This document shows, in pieces, positions 1 to 5,656 of a stretch of DNA of 19,406 nt. Source of the DNA: an uncultured Acetatifactor sp. GTDB lineage: Bacteria; Bacillota; Clostridia; Lachnospirales; Lachnospiraceae. Location: the NCBI GenBank assembly GCA_910587755.1, contig CAJUNZ010000055.1, forward strand, positions 1-19,406, given 5' to 3'. Position numbers and translations under genes: made by a program. The notes below the pieces were generated by a model. The model saw nothing but the letters and a program-made list of their open reading frames with translations. It did not search any database and had not been told where the DNA came from. The stretch's first letter is position 1, and each line of letters begins with the position of its first letter.

Positions 1-64
1 CGCCTAATTTTGTGGTATAGCTATAAAATCCAACCGCACAGGTGGAAATTTTTCAAGATTCATA

Positions 65-93
65 TTGACAGGTGATATTATATGGTGTATAGT
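65..93 (+). promoter_or_regulatory. Sigma-A type promoter of the padR cassette
   Basis: TTGACA at 65-70 is followed after exactly 17 bases by TATAGT at 88-93, a near-perfect housekeeping promoter. Transcription would begin around position 100, leaving a leader of about 90 bases before the PadR start codon. The palindrome at 107-129 lies just downstream of the expected start, where a bound repressor would block transcription. Confidence 0.8.
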
Positions 94-106
94 ATGCTCA
101 TCAACC

Positions 107-129
107 AATATTATACGAGGTATAATATT
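107..129. promoter_or_regulatory. Palindromic operator candidate for PadR
   Basis: Two perfect 10-base arms, AATATTATAC at 107-116 and GTATAATATT at 120-129, flank the 3-base centre GAG. The site is just downstream of the promoter at 65-93 and upstream of a PadR-family gene. PadR proteins are dimers that commonly repress their own promoter through AT-rich palindromes. The palindrome itself is seen directly; its use by this PadR protein is inference. Confidence 0.6.
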
Positions 130-191
130 ATATGAAGATACTATATTATAGAACTAACAACATTAAACTATTTAGAGCAAGGAGCGGTGGA

Positions 192-515
192 ATGGTATTT
201 AACACGGGTGCGGCGCTTTTGGATGCCATTGTACTTGCCGTTGTGTCCAAGGATCCGGAGGGGACTTATGGGTATAAGATCACCCAGGAAGTTCGGAGCG
301 TGATCGAATTGTCGGAGTCCACGCTTTATCCGGTTCTGCGAAGGCTGCAGAAGGATGAGTGTCTGGAGGCATACGACAAGGCATGCGCGGGCAGAAACAG
401 GCGGTATTACAAAGTGACCAGCAGAGGATGGGCGCAGCTGCAGCTATATGAAAGCGAATGGAGACGTTATGCGGAAAAGATTACAGGGTTGTTCGAGGGA
501 AGGATCGGGGTGTGA
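192..515 (+). CDS. PadR family transcriptional regulator
   Basis: A 107-residue winged-helix regulator of the short PadR type. The hallmark features are present: the GYKI segment near residue 27, the recognition-helix region STLYPVLRRLQ near residues 43-53, and a basic wing ending in RYYKVTSRG. The frame is open from an ATG at 132, but the ATG at 192 is preferred: AAGGAG at about 179-184 sits in front of it and the protein then begins where PadR proteins normally do. It is the first gene of a cassette with a HAAS/DUF1700 membrane protein and a DUF4097 protein. This is a known pairing in Firmicutes in which PadR is thought to control the membrane partners. The palindrome at 107-129 suggests autoregulation. 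The inducing signal is unknown. Confidence 0.9.
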   Translation: MVFNTGAALLDAIVLAVVSKDPEGTYGYKITQEVRSVIELSESTLYPVLRRLQKDECLEAYDKACAGRNRRYYKVTSRGWAQLQLYESEWRRYAEKITGLFEGRIGV

Positions 516-587
516 GATCCGGCTTGTAAATCTGCTTCTTTGTGAGCTGTCTGTGCCAAAGATTTGTATTTAAAATTATAACAGGAT

Positions 588-603
588 GTCCGCCCAGGCG
601 GGC
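588..603 (+). other. Hairpin directly before the HAAS gene ribosome binding site
   Basis: GTCCGC at 588-593 can pair with GCGGGC at 598-603 (one G-U pair) around the loop CCAG. The G-rich ribosome binding site AGGGGG at 604-609 follows immediately. The helix could affect translation of the HAAS gene. There is no T-tract, so it is not a terminator. Confidence 0.4.
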
Positions 604-616
604 AGGGGGTATCATT

Positions 617-1816
617 ATGAACAGAAATGATTTTATGGATCAGCTTGAGAGCCTGCTTCAGAACATTTCTTCCACGGAGCGGGAAGAGGCTCTGCAGTTC
701 TATGAGGGTTATTTTGATGATGCAGGGAAGGAAAATGAGCAGGAAGTAATTGAGGCGCTGGGAAATCCGGCCAGGGTGGCCGAGAATATTAAGCGGGACC
801 TGCTTGGAAACGGTGGTGTGGAAGGGGCGGCCCGGAAGGTGCGCGCCTGTGACAGGGTTTTGGTGGAGTACGGGAAGGAGAGCCAGGAGGAGGAAACTCC
901 GGATGGCATGCCTGGCTACGGAGAGGAGTCTGAAAGGCCGGAACTGGCGGAAACGCAATCAGGAGCCGCAACCGGTGGGAAAAGCCTGGGAACCAGCAGC
1001 CATTTGGGAACTCAGCCGACATTCGCCGGGGGCCAGGGAGGCCAGCCTGGATTTGGCAGTGGCACAGAGAGCCGTACTGCATTCGCCGGGGGCCAGGGAG
1101 GCCAGCCTGGATTTGGCAGTGGCACAGAGAGCCGTACTGCATCTGCCGGGAGCAAGGAGGGTCAGGCAGGAGGCGGGTTTGGCGCCGCTTCAGATATGTT
1201 TTCTTCTGCGGACTGGATGGGCAGCGATCCACAGTCATGGCAGTTCAGCCAGTCGGGGCAGTATGGCGAGTCCGGCCAGTTTGGCGGCACGGGGCAGTAT
1301 GGCGAGTCCGGCCAGTTTGGCGGCACGGGACAGTATGGCGAGTCCGGCCAGTTCGGCGCCACCGGAGGTTGCGACGGGTTCGGGCAGTATGGCGGGGTCG
1401 GCCAGCCAGGCGGTGACGGAGGGTACGGCGAGTCCGGCCAGCCTGGAAAGCCCGGTTCCGCTCTGCCAGGGTGGGCGGTGGCTCTTCTGGTAGTGGCATT
1501 GTTGCCTGCCTGTCCGCTGGTTCTGGGAATATTTGGGACGCTGCTTGGTCTTCTGGCTTCCTGGTTTGCCATGATCTTCGGTTTTGGAGTGACAGCTCTG
1601 GTGTTGTTGGTGGTGCTTGTGGTATTGGTAGTGGCGGGTTTTATATGCATGTTTGCCAACCCTTGGGTGGGAACAGCGCTGGTGGGCGGCGGTCTTTTGT
1701 GCGGAGCTCTGGGCATTGTGTTTTTGATGCTGACAGTGGCCATGGCAGGGATTGTCACCCCGGCAGTTTTCAAGGGCATAAAATATATATTTAAAAGGGC
1801 GAAAGGAAGGATATAA
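617..1816 (+). CDS. HAAS/DUF1700 membrane protein with a Gly/Gln/Tyr/Ser repeat linker
   Basis: A 399-residue protein in three parts. Residues 1 to about 65 are the helical HAAS (DUF1700) domain, starting MNRNDFMDQLESLL and containing the typical EALGNPARVAENI stretch. Residues about 95-280 form a low-complexity linker rich in Gly, Gln, Ser, Tyr and Phe, with 20-residue and 12-residue tandem repeats encoded by near-identical DNA. Residues about 285-390 are strongly hydrophobic, with three or four membrane segments and a basic tail. The ATG at 617 is chosen because AGGGGG at 604-609 precedes it and the HAAS domain starts there; the longer frame from 542 adds 25 unrelated residues. The gene follows padR and ends one base before the next start. 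HAAS proteins are thought to act as envelope sensing or signalling partners of PadR; the exact role here is inference. The long prion-like linker is unusual for the family. Confidence 0.85.
   Translation: MNRNDFMDQLESLLQNISSTEREEALQFYEGYFDDAGKENEQEVIEALGNPARVAENIKRDLLGNGGVEGAARKVRACDRVLVEYGKESQEEETPDGMPGYGEESERPELAETQSGAATGGKSLGTSSHLGTQPTFAGGQGGQPGFGSGTESRTAFAGGQGGQPGFGSGTESRTASAGSKEGQAGGGFGAASDMFSSADWMGSDPQSWQFSQSGQYGESGQFGGTGQYGESGQFGGTGQYGESGQFGATGGCDGFGQYGGVGQPGGDGGYGESGQPGKPGSALPGWAVALLVVALLPACPLVLGIFGTLLGLLASWFAMIFGFGVTALVLLVVLVVLVVAGFICMFANPWVGTALVGGGLLCGALGIVFLMLTVAMAGIVTPAVFKGIKYIFKRAKGRI
1020..1139 (+). repeat. Two identical 60-base in-frame tandem repeats
   Basis: Bases 1020-1079 are repeated without a mismatch at 1080-1139, and a diverged third copy starts at 1140. 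Each unit encodes 20 residues around GGQGGQPGFGSGTESRT. The perfect identity indicates a recent duplication. The unit length is a multiple of three, so copy-number change would alter linker length without breaking the frame. Confidence 0.95.
1256..1363 (+). repeat. Three 36-base in-frame tandem repeats
   Basis: Units at 1256-1291 and 1292-1327 are identical. The third at 1328-1363 differs at four third-base positions and one codon. Each encodes the 12-residue unit GQYGESGQFGGT. Further degenerate units with GQYGG and GYGESGQ follow up to about 1450. The repeats lie in the linker of the HAAS protein. Confidence 0.95.
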
Positions 1817-1817
1817 G

Positions 1818-2834
1818 ATGAAGGGGTTTATGAAAGGATGTGCGGTGACAGCCCTTATACTTGGAGTCCTGGGTACAGTGCTTCTCGCGGTGGGCGGAAG
1901 AAGAGCGGGCAGACAAAACATCGTCCAGGTGGTGGAAGAAGCCACCGATGGCAGGGTGCAGATCAACGCAGGCGGCTGGAAAAATCTGGGTTTTGTCTGG
2001 AGGCTGGATCTTTTAAAGGAAATATTCGGCAATGAAATGGAAGATGAAACCGATTATGGTATTGTGGAGGATGATTTTGTCGCTTATGACATTGGGGAAT
2101 TTTCATCTTTTGACGAAGCGTATCCCATCTATAGAGGGGAAGTGGAAAAGTACAGCCTTGGCAGCGACTTTGACGGTCTGGATATAGAAATTGGAGGCTG
2201 TATCCTGGAGGCAAAGCCCTCGGGCAATTCCGATGTGTACCTTGAGGCGGAGAAGGCTCATCGCTTTCAGGGATATGTGGAGGGCAGTACTCTGTACATC
2301 AGGGCGGATGCCGGAGCTGTGGATGACTGGCAGAATATCGGGAAATGCAAAATTACGCTGTATCTGCCGGAGAAGTACTGGCTTGACAACGTGTATATTA
2401 ACATAGGAGCCGGTACGCTGGACTTTGAGGGGCTCTGTGCAAAGGAGGCCTATCTGGAGGCAGGAGCGGGCCAGATTATTTTGGATGAGGCCCAGGTGGA
2501 GAATCTTTCCTTGTCTGTGGGGGCAGGCCGGATAACCATTAAAGACATGGATATAACCAGCTTGGATGCAGAAGTGGGCATGGGAGAGCTTGTGGCAGAA
2601 GGGGCTGTGAGCGAAAGTGTCTACATTGAATGTTCTATGGGAAATGTGGATCTGGAGGTGGAAGGGCGACAGGAGGATTTCGACTATTGTGTCAGCTGTT
2701 CCATGGGGCAGGTGGATGTGGGAGGCGAGAGTTTCGGCGGTCTGGACAATACCAAAAGTATTGTCAATGGCGCGGATAAAACCATGACAGTGGATTGTTC
2801 CATGGGAAATATAACAATTGATTTTAAAGACTGA
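1818..2834 (+). CDS. Membrane-anchored DUF4097-type beta-helix protein
   Basis: A 338-residue protein. It opens with a short basic segment and one hydrophobic helix (residues about 8-27), a signal anchor that would place the rest outside the membrane. From about residue 115 it consists of short beta-strand repeats, each turning on a Gly-x-Gly motif: IGAGTLDF, AGAGQIIL, VGAGRITI, VGMGELVA and then three CSMG repeats with Cys at 272, 294 and 327. This matches the DUF4097 (putative adhesin-like beta-helix) family. The ATG at 1818 has GGAAGG upstream and starts one base after the HAAS stop codon, so the genes are translationally coupled. A terminator follows at 2846-2893. DUF4097 proteins regularly accompany HAAS and PadR genes; a molecular function has not been settled. 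Confidence 0.85.
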   Translation: MKGFMKGCAVTALILGVLGTVLLAVGGRRAGRQNIVQVVEEATDGRVQINAGGWKNLGFVWRLDLLKEIFGNEMEDETDYGIVEDDFVAYDIGEFSSFDEAYPIYRGEVEKYSLGSDFDGLDIEIGGCILEAKPSGNSDVYLEAEKAHRFQGYVEGSTLYIRADAGAVDDWQNIGKCKITLYLPEKYWLDNVYINIGAGTLDFEGLCAKEAYLEAGAGQIILDEAQVENLSLSVGAGRITIKDMDITSLDAEVGMGELVAEGAVSESVYIECSMGNVDLEVEGRQEDFDYCVSCSMGQVDVGGESFGGLDNTKSIVNGADKTMTVDCSMGNITIDFKD

Positions 2835-2845
2835 CACAGGAGATA

Positions 2846-2893
2846 AAAACACCCGTCCCCGGACAGCAGGCACTGTCCGAAGGCGGGTGTTTT
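2846..2893. terminator. Bidirectional rho-independent terminator
   Basis: AAAACACCCG at 2846-2855 pairs with CGGGTGTTTT at 2884-2893, and inside it CGGACAG at 2860-2866 pairs with CTGTCCG at 2873-2879. The A-run on the left and T-run on the right let it work in both directions. It sits between the converging DUF4097 and ECF transporter genes and probably ends both transcripts. Confidence 0.85.
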
Positions 2894-2924
2894 CAGGTTC
2901 TGCCCGGCTGTGAAACTACCGCGT

Positions 2925-3851
2925 TCAGTCCATTTCCACAAACAGATCGGCTTTCTTCAGAGCGGGGCGCAGGGCCAGGTAAATCACAGAGGCGGCGGCC
3001 ACAGCCACCACGGCGTTGACACTGGTGGTCAGAGCGCTGATTTTTACCAGAACCTGGGTGACATCCTGGGGGATGCCGAACAGGTAGGTTTTGTAGAAAT
3101 ATCCCACCAGGGGATCTGCCACCACATTGAAGCCCATGCCGCACACACAGGCCAGGATGGTGACGCCTGTGACGTACCTGGCGGAGTGTTCCCGGCTCAG
3201 TTTGAAGATTTTGTGGGCCACCAGACCTACGATTAGACCAATGCATAGCTTAAGCAGGAAGGTCTTGGGGGCGCTGGTCACATAGGAGGTGGTGAAATCT
3301 CCGATGGTCATGCCCACGGCCCCTGCCAGACCGCCCCAGTAGCCCCCCAGCAGCAGGGCGGCAAGCACACAGAAGACATTTCCAAAGTGGAAAGAAGCTT
3401 TTTCGGTACCTGCGGGAATGTCAATCTTAAAGAAAGCGAATCCAATGTAGCAGAGTGCAGCCAGAAGTCCTGCCTGGGTCAGGCGGCGGATATTTGTCTT
3501 CCCTTTTTGGGGAACTCCCGCCACTGCGTTGTAGATTCCCTTAATGGTCAGCATTACCGCGAAGAACACCAGGGTCAGCGCATAGGAATAAGGGCGTTCC
3601 AGGCGCAGTTTCTCAGGGGAAAGGCTGGAAATCCGGGAGTTCAGGGCATCCAGGTCTCCTTCCGCAGTGCCTTCCTTGATTGCTTTTACCAGCGCCTTGG
3701 TTTCAGACAGTTCCGCGGCAATGGGCAGGGACTGCTGGTAAGTTGTGTTGTAGGCATACAGCGCAAAAAGAATTCCTGCAATCAACAGTACCGCACCCAC
3801 CGCCAGCAGCCCGTAACTTTTTCTTTTTTCTTTGTTTGTCTTAGTTTCCAT
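2925..3851 (-). CDS. ECF transporter S component with an N-terminal extension
   Basis: A 308-residue membrane protein. The part from about residue 120 to 296 resembles substrate-binding S components of energy-coupling factor vitamin transporters: the HFGNVFCVLAALLLGG stretch (155-170), then GGLAGAVGMTIGDF and a membrane segment with APKTFLLK (194-201). These proteins bind a vitamin or precursor and work with the shared EcfA/A'/T module, absent from this window. The first 110 residues are extra: a membrane helix at 14-34, a charged helical stretch of about 50 residues, and a second helix at about 88-108. Usual S components are near 170-200 residues. The ATG has GGGAGG close upstream. It converges on the DUF4097 gene. 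I saw no recognisable riboswitch ahead of it, so the substrate is unassigned; folate, riboflavin and others are possible. Confidence 0.8.
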   Translation of the reverse strand: METKTNKEKRKSYGLLAVGAVLLIAGILFALYAYNTTYQQSLPIAAELSETKALVKAIKEGTAEGDLDALNSRISSLSPEKLRLERPYSYALTLVFFAVMLTIKGIYNAVAGVPQKGKTNIRRLTQAGLLAALCYIGFAFFKIDIPAGTEKASFHFGNVFCVLAALLLGGYWGGLAGAVGMTIGDFTTSYVTSAPKTFLLKLCIGLIVGLVAHKIFKLSREHSARYVTGVTILACVCGMGFNVVADPLVGYFYKTYLFGIPQDVTQVLVKISALTTSVNAVVAVAAASVIYLALRPALKKADLFVEMD

Positions 3852-3984
3852 ATTTCCTCCCTCAACTTGAAATATTCTGCCCGCATCACAGGCACTTTAG
3901 ACAGTGTAGCCTATAAGTGGTATGATAAAAAGTGCCAGAATAGAACTTTTTTACCAGGCCAGTGGGGCGGACAAAAAGTTGCCC

Positions 3985-4013
3985 TTGTCCAGGAGGGGTG
4001 CTCATGCTATAAT
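3985..4013 (+). promoter_or_regulatory. Promoter of the glycerol-1-phosphate dehydrogenase gene
   Basis: TTGTCC at 3985-3990 and a perfect TATAAT at 4008-4013 are separated by 17 bases, 57 bases before the GTG start at 4071. The rest of the gap at 3852-4070 holds only a weak candidate - strand promoter for the ECF gene (CTGGCA, 17 bases, TATAGG) and an 8-base inverted repeat. Confidence 0.7.
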
Positions 4014-4070
4014 GAGGCAGCGCAAAAATGGAATCGAAGAATCAAACAGGAATAAAAACAGGAGGTTACT

Positions 4071-5126
4071 GTGGGAAGTAGTCATATAGCGATCCCTGCC
4101 CTGCTGAAAGTGGGGAGAGGGGCATTGGAACAGATCGGCAGTTATATCAAGGCAGGAGGAATGGAGAGGGCCGTGGTCTATTTTGGAAACGGTCTGGTGG
4201 AGATGTTTGGCGCGGGGGTCATGGCATCTCTGAAGAAGGCGGAAGTGGAGGTGCTGGAGTACCGGGAGCTGGACTCCATCCGCATAGAGGATATTGTGGA
4301 ACTGGCTTTTTCCATTGACGCCAGGGCCCAGGTAATCCTGGGGATTGGGGGCGGAAAGGTCATTGACGGGGCCAAGTATGCGGCTTATCTGCGCAGGCTG
4401 CCTTTTATCAGCGTGCCCACTTCCGCTTCCAGCGACGGCTTTTCCTCCGCCAGCGCCTCTCTGACAGTGGACGGAAGGAGGACAAGCGTTCCGGCGCGGA
4501 TGGCCTATGGGATAGTGGCTGACACGGAGGTGATACGGACGGCGCCGATAAAATTCCTCTACTCCGGCATCGGGGACATGGTGTCCAAGATTACCGCTCT
4601 TTATGACTGGGTCTATGAGGAGAAGTGCGGGTATGGTGTGGTGGATGACTTTGCGGTGATGGTGGCGAAGAAGGCGGTGAACAGTTTTGTCCGCACTCCT
4701 TTTAAAAGCATTCAGGAGGAGCTGTTCCTGCGGGAACTTCTGGATTCTCTGGCCATGAGCGGTGTTGCAAACGAGATTGCCGGCAGCAGCGCTCCGGCCA
4801 GCGGCAGCGAACACCTGATTTCCCATGCTCTGGACAAAATGCTGGACAGGCCGCAGCTTCACGGGGTACAGGTGGGGATTGCCACCTATCTTATGAGCCG
4901 GGTGCAGGAACACAGATTCCATAGAGTCAACACCATATTGACGGAGACCGGATTCTGGGATTATGTCAGCACCTTAGGGCTGAACAGGGAAGACTATGAG
5001 AAGGCGGTGGATATGGCTCCCTCCATAAAGCCTTCCCGGCACACCTATCTCCACGAGGAAAAATACCGCCTGCGGGCAAAGGAGCTGCTGCGGGAGGATG
5101 AAGTGCTTCGGCGGGTGTTTGGGTGA
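4071..5126 (+). CDS. sn-Glycerol-1-phosphate dehydrogenase (iron-containing ADH superfamily)
   Basis: A 351-residue protein of the AraM/EgsA type, which reduces dihydroxyacetone phosphate to sn-glycerol-1-phosphate with NAD(P)H. The dinucleotide loop GIGGGKVID is at 91-99, the SVPTSASSDGFSS substrate region at 114-126, and the metal ligands appear to be D169 (GIGDM), H248 (SGSEHL) and H264 (QLHG). Length and motif order fit the family. The start is GTG at 4071, with GGAGG at 4061-4065. It has its own promoter at 3985-4013 and seems monocistronic. In Bacillus the homologue feeds heptaprenylglyceryl phosphate synthesis; that product is only an inference here, as no prenyltransferase is nearby. 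A glycerol dehydrogenase-like role is the main alternative. Confidence 0.85.
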   Translation: MGSSHIAIPALLKVGRGALEQIGSYIKAGGMERAVVYFGNGLVEMFGAGVMASLKKAEVEVLEYRELDSIRIEDIVELAFSIDARAQVILGIGGGKVIDGAKYAAYLRRLPFISVPTSASSDGFSSASASLTVDGRRTSVPARMAYGIVADTEVIRTAPIKFLYSGIGDMVSKITALYDWVYEEKCGYGVVDDFAVMVAKKAVNSFVRTPFKSIQEELFLRELLDSLAMSGVANEIAGSSAPASGSEHLISHALDKMLDRPQLHGVQVGIATYLMSRVQEHRFHRVNTILTETGFWDYVSTLGLNREDYEKAVDMAPSIKPSRHTYLHEEKYRLRAKELLREDEVLRRVFG

Positions 5127-5139
5127 GGCAGAAGGGTTG

Positions 5140-5168
5140 CTTTTGGATAAGCTGCGGCAAAAGTTTTT
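5140..5168 (+). terminator. Weak terminator candidate after the dehydrogenase gene
   Basis: CTTTTG at 5140-5145 can pair with CAAAAG at 5158-5163, followed by five T at 5164-5168. The stem is short and the 12-base loop is large, so efficiency would be low. Its position just after the stop codon and before the valS promoter is appropriate. Confidence 0.35.
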
Positions 5169-5179
5169 AAAAGTCCCGC

Positions 5180-5208
5180 TTGACAAAAATCCTGCCATAG
5201 GCTATATT
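5180..5208 (+). promoter_or_regulatory. Sigma-A type promoter of the valS operon
   Basis: TTGACA at 5180-5185 and TATATT at 5203-5208 are spaced by exactly 17 bases. Transcription would start near 5215 and run into the T-box leader. Confidence 0.85.
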
Positions 5209-5214
5209 ACTGAA

Positions 5215-5576
5215 AAGAAAATAAGAAGGCTTTGAGGGAGATGAGTACGCAGGGCCCCTGAAAAGAGAGAGCGGCTGTCCCGGCAGGGAGGCTGAAAGGC
5301 TGCTCGCAGGAAGGAATGCGGAAGGTGGCTCCTGAGCCTGGAACCTGAGACGGGAAGGAAGAGATGTGCCCTGTGACAGAGAGCGTATCAGCGATGTCAT
5401 AGAGTGATTTGACGCAGGTAGGGTTTCACGGTTTATCTCCGTTACCGGATAGGACTTTATGGGAAGTCTAGAGAGAGGCAGCAGGATAACATTTGGGGTG
5501 TCCGGCTGTAAACAAAGGTGGTACCGCGTTGTTATGACGCCCTTTGCTGATGAAAGTCGGCAGAGGGCTGTTTTTG
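5215..5576 (+). promoter_or_regulatory. T-box leader controlling valS
   Basis: This stretch of the 530-base gap before valS is a tRNA-sensing leader. The T-box core AAAGGTGGTACCGCG at 5514-5528 matches the AAnnTGGnACCGCG consensus, and a terminator hairpin follows at 5539-5575. Near the 5' end, GATGAGTA at 5239-5246 fits the Stem I K-turn/AGTA element. CAGGGC at about 5249-5254 can pair with GCCCTG at 5368-5373 in the same arm. A valine codon GTC followed by A at 5396-5399 is a possible specifier, but I could not fold Stem I well enough to assign it. Uncharged tRNA-Val would stabilise the antiterminator and allow transcription of valS, folC and the genes behind them. The reading frame through this region up to 5656 is not coding. 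Confidence 0.9.
5539..5575 (+). terminator. T-box regulated terminator
   Basis: GCCCTTTGCTGA at 5539-5550 pairs with TCGGCAGAGGGC at 5557-5568 (12 pairs, two of them G-U). A T-run follows at 5571-5575. The 5' arm lies just after the T-box sequence, as expected for an antiterminator/terminator switch. Confidence 0.9.
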
Positions 5577-5656
5577 TGTGGCTGGCAAAAACGGCAGCAG
5601 GGGCGGCGAGCCCGTCAGGGCGGACTTATCCTGGGAAAGGAGCAGAGAGGACAGAT

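Noticed and set aside
132..191. Upstream ATG that would lengthen the PadR protein by 20 residues
   Set aside because: No ribosome binding site precedes it and the added residues lie outside the PadR fold; AAGGAG supports the ATG at 192.
1020..1363. Direct repeats considered as a CRISPR array
   Set aside because: The units are directly adjacent without spacers, in frame, and inside a protein-coding linker.
467..2032. Several open frames on the - strand opposite the HAAS gene, rich in Pro, Thr and His
   Set aside because: They result from the GC-rich repetitive linker read backwards; no ribosome binding site or family signature supports them.
3387..4055. A + strand open frame of 222 codons opposite the ECF gene and its upstream gap
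   Set aside because: It is antisense to a well-supported membrane protein and its sequence has no recognisable family.
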